A stretch of DNA of 64,000 nucleotides from Mycteria americana (GCF_035582795.1 NC_134366.1:107391756-107455755), one strand, 5' to 3'; positions 48,896-62,213 are shown, numbered from the stretch's first letter. Numbers and translations are program-made. Notes: generated from the letters alone by a model not told the origin.

Positions 48896-49729
48896 TTTAC
48901 AAATACGTGTAGTAAAGCATCCCTTTTCTTCTAACTCTTCCTTGTAATGTTGTTGTCATTTCATGACATAACAAATGGCCAGTCTACTAACTACTTCGGG
49001 GGAAAATGTATTTTTGCAGAAATTACATTGCACAGCAATCCTGTAAGCTTATATTTATTGGATAATTAACATATAGTTCCAGTTGGTGTAAATCATTGTG
49101 TCTGATATATAAGTATTAGATTAATTCAGTTGTCAACAGAATATATGGAAGGATACTCACTGAATGATATACTGCAGGTTGCGTTAAATGCATAATTACA
49201 AAAATGAAAGTATTGCGAAAAGCATACGAAGCATTTTTATAGGGCATTTGGTTTTCAACTGACCTTGTAAAACTAATTGTTTGTGGAAAAAGAGTGTTGT
49301 TCTGCCTTTGAAAGCCTGCTTAATATTATTTTGTTATTTTATCTCTTTAAAGACAAATTCAAAGGGAATTTGAAAGATTTTATGTATTTCTTCCACCTTA
49401 GTCTCTCACTGAGAATAATATTTTAAAGCCCGGTTTTTGCAGGTAGTCTTTTAAATTCTGTCACTGAAAATATACAGTGAAATGGAAACATGGCATTATT
49501 GCAGAGTTGCAAAATTCTCCTGCAAATAATAGCATTTGAATATTTGAATATTGAACAGCTTTTATGTAATGTAGTTCAGATTAAGGCTGGTTTACAAACA
49601 TAAGCTTTAGTTAAACTCATTCGAAGCACATGGGGTGTGTATTACCTTTTTTAAGCCAAGAGAAATTACATTTTTAAGTCATCACAAAATGTAAAATGGG
49701 AGAGGAAATCATCTGAAATTTAATTTTAA

Positions 49730-50130
49730 GGCCAGAAGGGACTGCTATGAGCATGTAGCGTAACCTCTGCATGCTTGTGGCCTAGACGTTCATTCAGTAA
49801 TTCCCATATAAAGTCCATAATTTCTGGCTGAGCTGGAGCGTGGATTTTAGGAAGAGGTCCTCAGCTTGATTTTTAAAAACGTGAAAAGGCAGAGCATCCG
49901 CCAGGTCGCCAGGTACATTGCCACAGTGGTTAGTCCTCCTCAGTATGAAATCTGCTCCACATTGCGGCTTTGAATTCGTTCAAGCTTCTGCTTCCAGCAG
50001 CCAAACCTTGTTGTTCTTTTGTTTCCTAGATTAAAGTGCTCTCTACCGTCAGGAGCCATCTTTCTGCTGAGGTGTTTGTATACAACATCATCAGCTCAGC
50101 TCCCGAGCTTCAAGCTGAGAGAGACGTTGC
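49730..50130 (-). mobile_element. Ancient CR1 LINE 3' region, minus strand, turtle/crocodile-like
   Basis: GGCCAGAAGGGACTGCTATG at 49730 opens a block that follows the reverse complement of a CR1 type I recall as abundant in turtles and crocodilians. Further matching words are CATTCAGTAATTCCC, AATTTCTGGCTGAGCTGGAG, GCTTCTGCTTCCAGCAGCC and CCTAGATTAAAGTGCTCTCT, in the right order and spacing. The terminal repeat beyond 49730 has decayed. No coding frame remains. The copy probably predates the radiation of modern birds. Confidence 0.7.
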
Positions 50131-51262
50131 TCGTGCTTGGTGCCAGAAATTATATAGCCCATTTCCAAATCGCTGATGACCGAGATGTAGGTGGTCTTCA
50201 GTGTCTATGGACGTGTCGTACGTGTTGTCCCAAGCCTAGCTGTTACAGACCACCACACGGCTCTGGGGGACGTGAAGGGGGGAAGACCCTCTCTAAGCAG
50301 CTATTTTTAGTACGTATGCAAAAGCTTTGTTCTAACACAAGCAGCCAGGGTTCAAGAAACGCGTGTGGGAGCTTCGTCCGTGAAATTTCTAAATACCACA
50401 GAGCAGAGTTCCTCTGCTACTAGTCCCAGGCGTGGGGTGATAGCCTTTAATTGCATGTCTTTGCAAACCCCCAAGTCGTGCTTTGCTGCTCCGGTTGAGG
50501 GGCCCCAGCAGCACCTTCTGGGGAGCAGAGCTGGGGCGGGCGGGCTGGCTCTGGCTGAGCGGCCCAGGCGGGTGCCGGTGCCCTGCGGCCAGGCGGGAGC
50601 TGCCGGAGGGAGCCGGCACTGCGGCACAGCCAGGGCACCGGGGAGAGGGCTGGGAGCGGGGTCCTGCGGGTCTCCTCCGCTTCGGCAAATCCTGGCAATG
50701 ACGGAAGGGAGATGCACGTGATTCGGGGAACTGTGCAGCCATGCACGTGCCTGGAAAATGTCATCGACGCGGCTGCGGAGTCCATGTTAAGCAGAGCTTT
50801 GGTGTCTCCTCTCTTTGAAAACCAAGGGCAGTTTCCCCGCGTACAGGTGGCCGTGGCAGGGGAAAGCTGCCCTTTGCAGAAAAAAAAGAACTCGTCACAA
50901 AAGCAGCCGTTGCTGAGGTACAAATAATCATTTTTGTTTGCACATTACTAACATGATGAAAGCATAAACCTTAGGCAAGTATGTCTGAGGATAGTGTATA
51001 TGTATATATGTACTTGGGCTTTTAAAAGGGCCAGTTTCACAAAGCTGATAATACTAATTAAGCTCTGAGGAAAAACTGTTTTCATCGAGCATTCATATTG
51101 TTTTAAAGTTTAATTTCAAAGTATATTTTACCAAACGCTGGAGTATATTTATCCATTCGCAGTCTGGTGCAAGGGGGAGAGAAGCAAAGTTAACAGGTAA
51201 ATTAAAGTTTCCACACGCACATTAACACATCCATTTATATTTTATTTATATGTATGTGTGTG
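50131..51262 (+). other. TMEFF1: TMEFF1 intron 1 with a small GC-rich islet
   Basis: 50480-50700 is GC-rich with several CpGs and GGGCGG boxes, and open frames appear on both strands (118 and 158 codons). These frames match nothing I know and are explained by composition. The rest is ordinary AT-rich intron. Confidence 0.5.
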
Positions 51263-51325
51263 TAGAATCATAGAGTCATGGAATATTTATGTTGCAAACC
51301 ACCTCCAGAGGTCACCTAGTCCACC
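51263..51325 (-). mobile_element. CR1 LINE extreme 3' tail, minus strand
   Basis: TAGAATCATAGAGTCATGGA followed by CCTCCAGAGGTCACCTAGTCCA is the reverse complement of a CR1 3' end. Only about 60 bp remain. TG/TATG microsatellite sequence lies on both sides, so the piece either inserted into a microsatellite or seeded one. Confidence 0.75.
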
Positions 51326-51406
51326 GTGTGTGTATGTATATGTATATGTGTATGTATGTGTATGTGTATGTGTATGTATGTGTATGTGTATATATACACA
51401 CACGTG
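51325..51406. repeat. (TG)n/(TATG)n microsatellite
   Basis: About 80 bp of GTATGTGTATGTGTATG-type repeats ends in the small palindrome TATATACACACACG. The bases just before the CR1 tail (51247-51262) carry the same repeat. Confidence 0.92.
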
Positions 51407-51537
51407 TTATGAAATGAAAAATAAGGATATTGATACAAATTCAATGTTAGGAAGAGTAGCAAGTTGAAAAGGGAAGCAAGAGGGCGCAAATGAGAAGAAA
51501 TCAACGCCCAGCAGAGATAAGAACAACACAATGTTTT

Positions 51538-51678
51538 CACAAAATCACAGAATCGTATAGGTTGGAAAAGGCCTTTGAGATCATCGAGTCCAACCATAAA
51601 CCTAACACTGCCAAGACCACCACTACACCATGTCCCTAAGCACCTCATCCAAACGTCCTTTAAATACCTCCAGGGATA
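51538..51678 (-). mobile_element. CR1 LINE 3' tail, minus strand
   Basis: TCACAGAATCGTATAGGTTG, GGCCTTTGAGATCATCGAGT and ACCATGTCCCTAAGCACCTC are the reverse complement of a CR1 3' end, about 140 bp long and severely 5'-truncated. It lies 210 bp from a second CR1 tail on the same strand. Confidence 0.9.
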
Positions 51679-54600
51679 TTCAAGGCACAACAGGATGAAA
51701 AAACTCTAACAAAGGTGTTTTTTCATGACTGTGTGGAAAGAGCAGAAAATTGCCAATTGTTGTACAGAAAAGCACTCAACTCGGGGAAACATTCAATAAA
51801 TATTTTCTTCTGAATTAAAAAAAAGCCAAATGATGCAGGTATTTCAAGAAACAATGAGAAGGAGAATGAAATATCTTCCCTTTCAACCGTAATTGGGGAG
51901 AATTTCAAACTGTACCTGTTGATAATTTTCTGATAGGAAACCAAGGAGTTGTGTCAGTCACTACTGCTGAGCTGGAGTAAGCCTGAAAATGGGGATGTTT
52001 CGAGGACTCTTTCACCAATAATTAAAAGTGCCAGATGGGTTCCTGTCCTAAGAAATGCTTGCTAACCACGGCGGGACTGTTTTCCGAGCAGTGCGCAGGC
52101 TGGAGCGGAGGTTGAAGGGACACGGCCGTGGCCAGTGCTGCCCAGGAGGGCAGCCTGACAGGTCGCATGTCGAGAAGATCTTCATGCCATTTGATCTAGG
52201 AGTCAATGCGTAGCTAAACAGCTCGGTAATCACTTAAGCAGGGTTTTTACTGCTCAGATTTTGGTTTTATTACTCGTCCCTGATCTCCTAGTAGACTTCT
52301 AACATGGTTTCCCTTTTGGGGGGGGGAGGCGGGAAGAGGAGTGTCAGTTCCTGTTAGCTACAGGTTTCAAACTCATTTTGGTGACCTCTAAATCCTTTTC
52401 TGAGGCAGTTTTACCATGACAAAGCTCCTTGTTCTATAGACACGAACAACGTTTTTTTCTTTCTCTTTTTCTTGCCATTGCCATGACTTGGTATTGTGGT
52501 ATTAAAAGCCCTTCGGGAGTTCAAGCAAGCCCAAGCTACCAGGCAAAACAGATCACTCTGTAGGTCAGCCTGTCTCCATCATCAGTCACCCTTTCATCTG
52601 TTGTATGGCCTGTGAACTTTATTTGCATAAAGACTATATTTTCTCTCAGACCACTGATAGAAGTCTTGAATGGTGTCAGGCCGAGAATAGGTTTCTGAGC
52701 ATCTCATTGAAAATGCCCTCACAGAAATCACAATTCCCAATTTACAATTATTGTTGATTTATAAGTCAGTAAGTGTCAGGGATATCTGTATATGATTTTT
52801 TTTAATAATTCTAAATGAAGTGCTTTGCAAAAGTCTATTTACCAACATAGTTACCCTTCACAAAGAAACAGTAATCTCACCAGAGAAGTATCAAGTTTGC
52901 TGTCTGTCATAAAACTGTTGATTCACAATAATAAAAATAAATTAAGAAACAAAGATGACAGCATCCTCATTTCGTTGCCCATCTGCTCTTGTGTGATGTT
53001 ACCCAGGATCAACATCAGCCTAACTTGAATTTTTAGAGGCGTATGATGCGGTATTATTTTTATAAGGAGCTGCAGCTATTCCTGATTAGCTTGTCCTGTC
53101 CTTAATTTTCATTCTGCCGGAGAAAAACGAGATTACTCTCCAGAGCTCTCCTGGCCTCAGCAAATTGAGCCAATCCTCCACGCCGAGGGAGGACCTGATG
53201 AGAGGCCACTGTGAATTTTTCCAGAATTAGAATAGGTTTTGTGAAACAACAGCAAAAATTGCTCAACCAGCTGGAAAGCAAACGGGCCCAGCTTTGCACA
53301 TCACTCACATGCCCGTCAGTATCTCTACTGAAGGAGCTAGTACGTGATGCCCAGTACTCAAGGGGAGGGGGGGGAAACCAAAGCCTTGCTGTCAAGTTGG
53401 TTCCAGCAGATGAAAATCACTATTTCCTGCAGAATTCCTCTAGCACGTTCAGGAAAGTGACAATGCAGATACCATCAGTTTAAATGAGAAGAAAGGGGTG
53501 ATAGCAGACCGTTGAAGAAGTGCACACATTAAGGCACAGCATGAAGTAACATAACTAACCAGATCTGTCTAGAAAATACGGTGCAGCATGGACGCCTCCC
53601 CAGGCAGCAAGGAGAGAGACAGAAAAACCATTCAGCCTTTCCCAGCAACTGAAGTGAATAAATCTCCTAGCGAGGTTATATATGCCCTAAATTTTATAAG
53701 AAATGGTTTTCAGCTGCTTCCAACAAATGTCAACAACCTACCTGAATTTCTTCATGACCTGGAGACTTAGTAGCCGGGTACTGTATGGACATCACATCTT
53801 AACTTTCACGTTTATGTTTGAATAAGCTTGCATTTCTAGCTAGTCAGCAACCACCACCTTGTCAAGACTTCCAGAAACCAGCCCTCAGCAAAGGCTGGAA
53901 AATGAAGTATATGGCCCCTACAAACACGGACTAAACTAGCCAGAGACAGCCTCACCAAGTCCTTTGCTATAAGCACAACACAGGCACTTTCCCCTCAGAC
54001 GTTAGCCCCTCCTCGGTTGCTTCTTCTGTTGATTAAAAAGGAAACTATAGCACAGCGATGCTGACAAGGTTTGCGATAATGAGGTTTTGAAAGTCTCAAT
54101 TCTTGAAGTAACTGATTAGACAAGATGGTCAGTAATGGCCAAGAGAAACTTTGGGAACATAGAAATCCAAAAACAAATGGGGGAACTTTAATTTATAGCT
54201 CCAAACAACATTGCATTAGTTTGACTGCAATATGGAGAGCCTGCCTCAATGCTTTTATAAGCCTGAGATTGGCAATAATGGATAATGCTGCTATTTCTCT
54301 TTGCTGTCATCTTTCTTGATAGAAACTACTTTCCTCACCAGTCTCACAGTAGCAGGAAAGATGTACTCTTATTTCTGGAAACTGGAGAATATCCGGAACT
54401 GGGGAATTGGGGAAATGGATTTTCCGATCAACTCCTGTCCTGGTAGCTATCAGTGGTATTGAATACCTCCAGGGCTGGAATATCACATGGACTGTTACAC
54501 TTGACATGGGAGGGGAGAAGAGTCGCTTAAGTCCACTGCTTCGGAGAATTAATGCAAATAACCGCAAAGAGAGCAAGTCACTTTAATTAGGACTTTTTTT

Positions 54601-56134
54601 TTTGATAGCTACTTACCTGCATAAGTCCTTTATCCCTAGTTTTTCTTTTCTAGGCCACATCTAAGTTGAGCATAGTCTGACCAGGGTCTTTGTGCTCCTG
54701 TCTTACAAATCTAAAGAACCGATGTGTTGTCCCTTTAAGCAAAGACTGGCTTTTGGTTCTGTAGCTTTCTTCCTTTAGCTTTGATGGTAAATAAATGAAC
54801 TCCTTGGGGTCTTTTTAGAGCAATCTGAGACTTGTGATGCCAGACAGTGTCTCTGAAAGGAATAAGGCTGTGAAATGAGTGTTCTCCATTATACAACTGT
54901 CTTCCTCTAAGTGGTAATTATGATTCTCCTAAAAAAAATAAAAAATACAAAAGCCAGCTGAAATGATGAACCAGATCAGCTCTTCCCTCTGTTCCACATA
55001 ACAAAAATGTGACTATTACCCTCGTTCAAGCCCCATCCTCCCCAGCCTTCCATATCCATTCACCTTAGTATACCATACAGCCCAGAGAAATTAGTCTTAG
55101 GTGAATATTTCGATATTATACAAGAATAAACCTGTCAGGAAAATAAGTTAATTATAAATGCCTCCCCTGTATACAAGTTATAATTTAGGGGTTTTGTGCG
55201 TAAGTGGAATAACAATAAAAAGAAAGACACTGTGCTTGAATTAGCATTTTAATTTCTACTTTAAAATGTGAACATTATTGTTGAAAAGATTTTGTTCTCT
55301 CCTTTGTTGTAACTGTTCACCCTGGCTTTTCAAAAAAAAGTTTAGTGGTGTGAGACAGGAGGTTCTTTCCTTTAAAGCTAACAGCTACTTTTAGAGGACT
55401 TCTAGTAAAGATGTTTAAAACTATCCGTTCAGTAAGCAGACTATTCGGGGGAATTTTGATGGCAGGAGAAACTACACGAGAGCTGCCCAGGCACCTGGGA
55501 AGATGAGAAGAGTCACCTGTGAGTCAGAGGAGGGGAGAGCCTGCCAGAATCGGTTCAGTTCCCAGCAACGCCGCTACCTCGCCGTGTGGCTCCTTCTGGG
55601 TTCATCAAAACTAGAATAATCCATCGAGATTTCTAATCAATACTTCTTAGCCAGCGCTGCTGCTGCAGTTACTAATGTAGAAGTTCAGAGACGCATGTTC
55701 CAGGTCGCAGATGGCCGTTCCTGGTCAACGTTAGCCCAGTTGACGACAAGGCGTTACGGGATGCAGCATGCCTGAAAATCCTAGTCTGCGCAGGCCGTCT
55801 GCTATTCATTTTACTTATCTATAAATAGGCTTAATAATGCAGATGACATCTCGAGAGGGAAATGTATACTTTTAAGGGAACGAAGTTTTCAAATAGGAGG
55901 CACAGCTCTTCCCATGTACGGATTTGATAAGCAATGGTGAGTGCTTGCGGTGGTGGGTTTCTGTAGCTGCTGCAGTTCTTCCAGTGCAGGCAAGCTGATT
56001 GCCCTGAAGTTAGGAAAGATGAGTCCAACTCATGGAAGTGGATGAGAGGGCAAAATACAACCATGAAGTCTCTGATCAACATCTTCCCTTTTGTCCAGAG
56101 CAACGTGCGTCAGGAAGGCTCAGAACGCTAACAT

Positions 56135-56178
56135 GTTATTTTATTTTCACTTAGTCGTTATTTTATTTTCACTTAGTC
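56135..56178. repeat. Perfect tandem duplication, 2 x 22 bp
   Basis: The unit beginning GTTATTTTATTTTCACTTAG and ending TC is present twice without a mismatch. Perfect identity points to a recent event. Confidence 0.92.
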
Positions 56179-57947
56179 ATTATTTGCAGCATTGAGTGTC
56201 TGTGTGCTAGTTCTTGAGAAGGTGATGGATGTGGCTTAAGAAATGGAGCAACTATGAGAAAAAGGCCAGAGGGGATTGCCAGAGAAATGCAGTGTTCAGT
56301 TAAGCAATTAACTTTCACTAAACAAGAAGAGAAAAGAGCATTTATAAAACCATTCTGTGAATTTGCAATCTGAAGTTCTTGGTTTTTACCAGCCAGCATT
56401 TAAAGACAAGGCTTTGAAGGTTAAATCTCAACCTTAAAACAGCACTAAAATTAAAAAACTGTGTGAAGAAAAAGGCAGATTTTAATGTGTTTTCCATATC
56501 TTCCTGAAGCTTCTACTAACAGGTTTGCTTCTGTCCTCATAGATAGTTTAACCGTAGCTTAATCAAGTTACAAGTGTTTGAAATCCCTCATACTTGCCAG
56601 CTGAGCTTCCTAGTGTCCTCCTCATCATCATCTCCTCCTCGTGCAGCCCACCTGCGCTGACCCCCAGCCAGAGGACCACCTCGAACCCCTATCCCTCACT
56701 AGTAACTAGGAGCTTGTGTGCAGAATCCACACAGGTTTTAACAATCCATCTCCTTTGTAGGAAGAGGGTGCTAGGTGCGTAGATACTAAATTTCAGGACA
56801 AGTGATATGCTTTTTATTGAATGCAATAGAAATGTAGTAAAAACAGAAAGAGCACAACAATAAATGCTGAAAATGATGATAGTTTAAAATCAAGTTACTC
56901 TTGTTAACACCAACACTTAAGGACATTTGAAGTGCTGTGATCCTTTTATCTATTAAGGTGGGCCGTATCTATTTTCTCAGCTGTAACCTTAGTTAAATGT
57001 TTGGGTTTGTTTTTTTTAAAATGCAGCTTTATAGTCAATCATTGAAAAAAATTAAGGATGTAAAAAGGAATCATATAAAACCTCAACCTGTCACACATTT
57101 TAATGCTTGTGCTATTAAGGATCCTGCCCTTTTGACACGGGGTCATGTAATACTGAGGAAATGACACTTTTACACCCACCCTTTCCCCTCTGGGATGGGG
57201 AGGCAGTCAGTCTCTGACCTCCCACCATCCCAGTTCCCTCTTTCTGACCACCACCAGCTTTCTTTCGAAACCCCTCATCCCCTTCCCACCCGCCCGTCTC
57301 CCCCTGGCCTTTCTGTGACCTCCCATCCGTCAGAATCCCTGACACCTCACTGCCAGCCCCATCCTTCCCGTCGCTGCTCCCAGCTCCGTTAATTCGCTTC
57401 TTGTCCCGTTTCTGCCCAGTTTGTCTTTAACCCTGGGCTACCGTTTTCCTCTCTCAGCCCTGTGTGTTCAAAGCATCCAAATCTGGCTCATACCTGGCAT
57501 ATATGTCAGCCACGTGCCTCCGCAGAAGAAATCTCAGGACCACCCGGGGACCCGTTGCCAAAAATATTTTCTTGGTTTTTCTGCTTTCTTCTGTCACAGC
57601 TTGTCTTCTGCATGCTCGGGTCATATGTCTGCATGCCTTTCTACAAAGCAGGCACCACTTCCCTCTGTCCTCAAATAAACCCCTTGCCCTCCCCGCAAAT
57701 AGTCCTGTTCCAAGTCCTTTTGGTCTCTGATACCCTGATGGCTGCCTCACCTTCCCCCTCTTATTTTTTTCAAATACATCATTTTTCTGCATCTTTCTTT
57801 GTGAATTTCTCTCACTGAGGTTTCTAATGATCTGGACAAATAACCTGAACTAAGCTGTGGACCTGCCATCACTTACTTCACTGTGGTAGCTTAGATTTAC
57901 CATAACACATGCCTTTGCTTAAAAAAATGTATTTTCAGAGTACGGCC

Positions 57948-57977
57948 TTTTTTTTTTTTTAACACCCCCCCCCCCCA
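57948..57977. repeat. Low-complexity T run and C run
   Basis: A T12 run, then AACA, then 13-14 consecutive C bases. Length is likely to vary between individuals and between sequencing methods. Confidence 0.85.
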
Positions 57978-60900
57978 ACTTTTGTCTTCTTCTGGTTCTC
58001 ATCATGCAGTACCTTTGGTCAATTATCCATCTATGCCCCTGCCTCCAGCCAGCTGTACGGGAGCATTACACTTTGATGGACTCAGGATCAGACTCTCGGT
58101 CGCACAGTACGCTTCCTCTCCGCTCGATTTTCTTTCTTTCTTTCTCACCAAGTATCCTTCCTCTTACCTGAATTTTCTTTCTCATCTACTGTCTTTCCTC
58201 TGCTGTTCTCCCGTGCTTTCTGCTGACGTTCTTTCTCACAATGACACCAGCAGGCAGCACGTGTGTATGGGTGAACAGGAAAGGTTTGTGAATGGGCTTC
58301 TTGTAGCGTTCCCTGGGAACCTTTGTGGGCAGCCCGTCATATCCAGATATGTAGGTCTCTTCAGGCTTGGTGTGGGTGTGGGCCTGTCTTTGTTACTGCT
58401 ATTTCTTAAGCACAGCCGCTTCCCCAAACCTAATTTCAGGAAGCACAATGAAGCTCCCTTTCTCTCTTCTGCTGGTGTTATATCTGCAACTCTGCGTCGT
58501 TACCACCACCTCTGTGGCCTGCACATTGAGGGTCTGTTTAAATCCTGATAATTTCTCCTGAAAAACATTTACCCTGGCTGGCCTCTTGTCCCTATTGCAA
58601 CAGAAAAAATAAGATCTATGTGTTGCCTCCTGCTTTGCTTATTGTAATCTCTGCTGACACCTCCACCTCCTACTTCAAGCCCCGTGAAAGGCAGCCGTCA
58701 AAATCCCCTTTCTTGCCTGTCACGATGACCTTATTACCTCCCTCTCTGAATCCTTGTGCTGACACCTTTGGCTGCCTCTAGTTTAAATTTCTTGTTCTTG
58801 TGTTTTCAGGCCTCCCATAACTCTTACCCTAACCGAGCGGGTTCCCTTTCATTTTATCCTACTCCCGTCTCCTTCTGCACAGACGCTGCTGCCGCTCTCA
58901 CTCTTCTTTCTCCTTCTCACCCAGCCCTCTCCCCTTGACCTAGGCTACAAGTGCCTTGACTTTGTTGTCGTTGATTATATCCATTCATACAAAGCCGTGC
59001 TGCTTTTTTGCACAGGCAAAGGAAGAACGACAGACTTCTTTTTTTTCTGTGTTTCCTCCCATGCCCTGACTGGAGGCACCTCACGGGCTTGCCCTGGTCA
59101 CCTTGTCCATCACTCATCTGCCACTGCTTGGCAGCTCCTCGTGGTCAAGGTGCGCTGGAAGCTTTGGGGAGGGGAGACTCTTTTCCTCTGCACTTTGAGG
59201 TCTCTAAGAGGCACTCAGGCATAGTTAATCGTGGCAATTCTGGCATACAGACGTCAGGGGTTATTTTGGCTTCAGCATATTTGGTCATCCCAAAGATGAG
59301 GCTGATTTCCCCACTGTCTTCACTGAGTTCTGGCCCAGGACACCACTGCCATGTCCGAGTGGTATTTCCTGAGTTGGAACCTTTTAATTCGGTGATGAAT
59401 GGCTTCCCGTACGCTTTGAAGTATGCTAATCGTGCTGTATGTTTTATAGTTCCATTTACAAATCAGAGTTCAGTTATGGATGATCATTATATTGAGCTAA
59501 AATAAATTAATATTTTTATGTTCTTCTGTTTTATTATGCTTTTTGGTCACATTATCTTTCCCTATGTGGGCAGAATTCAGTGTCTTAACACACTCAAGTA
59601 ATTTCTAATGTATTTGGTCTTTTTGAATGAATGAGTGAAAATCAGAGAGAAAGCTCCTGATTTTCCTGAAGCTTCCCTATTATCCCTCTTCACTAAGGGT
59701 CTGCAGTAGTCACCTGCAATTTCAATGTTTTGCTGGTAACTACTCATATCTTTTTGCTGCCTGAGAGGTGTCATGTAAGGATATATTGAGCTGTATTTTC
59801 TGCTTTGTACCTGCAAATCCCGCAGTGTGTGACTTGCGGAGGAGAAGGCTTGGCAGAACTGCTGCAAGGTGGGCAGTGGGTGCCCGTGCCTTGGCACAGC
59901 TGGCACAGCTGGAGAGTCGGCTGTGGCCATACGCAAGCAGCACGGGCAGTGTGTCTAGCCACCGGATGGAGAAATCCCCTGCATGTTTTAGTCTGCCGTA
60001 GCGTCTGGCTACCAAGTGGCAGACACAAAACCTGGTCAAATCTTGGCTGTCAGATGTGGCATCACGCTAGCAGTCCACGGGGGAGCATCATCTGAGTTCA
60101 CTGGGGCAGCTGAATCTTCGAAACTGTTAATGTTTTACATTTCTAATGTTACATTATGTTGTCTGTGCTTTATCAAATGCAAATTTACTCCTTTGGTTTA
60201 GATTTGATCGGTATTGAAAGACCTGATTTAAAGGACTTGAATGACAGGTTCCACAGGACCGTGTTGAAAACTGATTGTATTTTACAGTGGTAATGGCGTT
60301 TGTCTGAGGTGAGATGACATTGAGTATTACCTATTGGTGAGCTACTGTTTTTCTTGATTTATATGTATTTTTTATTGGTGGTTTTATGCTATGCCAAAGG
60401 GTTTAAACAAAACCTATATTACCACTCCATGGATGCTGTCCAGTTTTGTAGAGCTAAAAAAAGCCACTCGTTCAAAGAGTTCCTTGATGAAATTATTGTT
60501 AAGCCACTGGCATATATGGGGCTTTTTACTTATATTTTGTACACACTTTTTTTTAATTTATTGGAAGTAGTGTTTACACGAATCTACTAATTTCCCAAAT
60601 GCCTGTGCCTCTTAGAAAAATATTTTTCTATCAGTGACTTGGGATTTTTAAGATAGCAATCATGTGCTCAGCCACTTTATGGTAATCTTTTGTATTGTTT
60701 CCCTCCTTATTTATTAATAGCCATAATTTCTCACTGGTATTTCTTCCCTCTTCACAGCCGCAGTATATTTATAAGAGCCCTTTTGTTCTCTGTAATCATT
60801 TTAGCTAGCTTTAAATCATTCTTCTTTTCAGCTGCCCTTATCTTTTCTCAGCAAGGCTTAACCAACTGTAGTTTTCTTTCATTTTTCCCTCCTTCTCTTC

Positions 60901-62213
60901 TTCCCTTTGCACTCAGATCTGTGAGCAGTTCCTACGGAAACTGTATCAGTTACCTCCCACCCCTCTTTTCTGAAGCTGTTGTTTTCTGCTCCTTAACTCA
61001 GGTTTGCATTCAGAATTTTCCAGCCTTCTCCCTGATCCTGGATTTGAGCACTCCTTGCCTCATGGTGACTTCAAATAACACTTACTCTTTGAAAACTGAT
61101 TTTCCTCTGCAAAGTCTTTTGTAAAAATTAAATGATGAATAGTAAAGCATTCTCTGGAGGTATTCTCTTACTTGAAATCAAATGCTGAGCACTCTATGGA
61201 CCTGCTCCCTGCTCTGAAGAGGTAAAGTAGCTCACGAATATTGCCCTCAGTGCATTCTTTTATCAGGCAGGTGTGTCCTTAATCCTCAGGGAAGAGCTAC
61301 GTCTAACCTGAGTTCAGGATGAGCAGTTGAACAAAGATTTAAGAGAAACTCGGTCTCTTTCAGGAGAGGGTGTCCCTTAAAAGCTCAGTTTCAAAGTTGC
61401 TTCTGGAGCCAGAAATAAGTGCAAATAACAAAATGAGATGGAGATAAATGTTCAAATAATTTACCTGCTTCTGTAGTTTTTGATTGAGCTTTGAAGTAAA
61501 TGTCTTATGCATTGATTATTTGCTTTTTAATGATCTTATCAAGAATGCCTTTTAGAGATGAAGAAATGCTTTTGAGTGAGGATATGAATGGGCACAAATA
61601 GATCCTCTCCAGTATGAATACCTGCCATTCAGACGGGATGAATTGCTTTTCAGAATTGTGCGGTTTCTCTGATCAGTTACTATAGTCAGGAGCAGCCAAG
61701 AATACCAATAAAAAGGTAGACTTTCTGGGAGCAAGTCAGCGGTACTCTGCCTGTGGTTAACTTCCCAACCCTCTCTGCCCTTCAGAGGCACTGAGCAGCA
61801 GAAGTGTCTTCTCCCACGTCTCCTTCTGTGCTGGTGTTATTTTGGACATTCTGAAGAGAAAGTCTTAAAATACAACAAAAATTGCTGACAACTTTGGAGA
61901 AGCGAAGGTAAAATCACTTGTTCTCACTACAGCCTGCAGAGATTTGGGTTTGTTGCTTTTCTTCCTCGCTGTAGATTTGATGTTTCTCGACAGCATAGGT
62001 TTCGGCTGGAAAATGGTTTATTAACTGAATTAAAACCTTTCCGCCAACAGGACACTATTCTGAAGAAAGCTTCCATCTCCCCGGAGAGGACAGGCAGCTG
62101 ATGCAGCCCTGTAAAGACAGTGAGGTTTCATCCAACCCTTGGAGAGAGAGAGGCTCTCAGCCGAGGATGTCCCTCTGAAATTTGGCATCTGAGCTTCAGA
62201 AACGGTTTCCTGG

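Larger units (their letters stand above)
42967..49729 (+). other. TMEFF1: TMEFF1 intron 1, no gene recognised
   Basis: 43000-44200 is strikingly purine-rich on the plus strand and includes the 19 bp tandem repeat. 44200-45650 and 48500-49700 are AT-rich and unique-looking. No exon was recognised. Short repeats at 46407-46520, 46841-46878 and 48865-48895 are listed separately. Confidence 0.5.
51679..62213 (+). other. TMEFF1: TMEFF1 intron 1, no gene recognised
   Basis: Ten kilobases without recognisable exon or transposon. 57180-59000 and 60690-61130 are strongly pyrimidine-rich on the plus strand, which explains open frames of 188 and 144 codons there. The longest frame begins next to a T12 and C13-14 run at about 57948-57977. 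The 22 bp duplication at 56135-56178 is listed separately. ATTTGCATAA near 52620 is an octamer-like word in a unique-looking AT-rich stretch. Confidence 0.5.

Noticed and set aside
50447..50923. 158-codon minus-strand frame
   Set aside because: It overlaps a GC-rich islet that also opens frames on the other strand; no domain is recognisable.
57982..58548. 188-codon plus-strand frame
   Set aside because: It opens next to a homopolymer run in a pyrimidine-rich domain, has composition-driven Ser, Leu and Phe content, and matches nothing I know.
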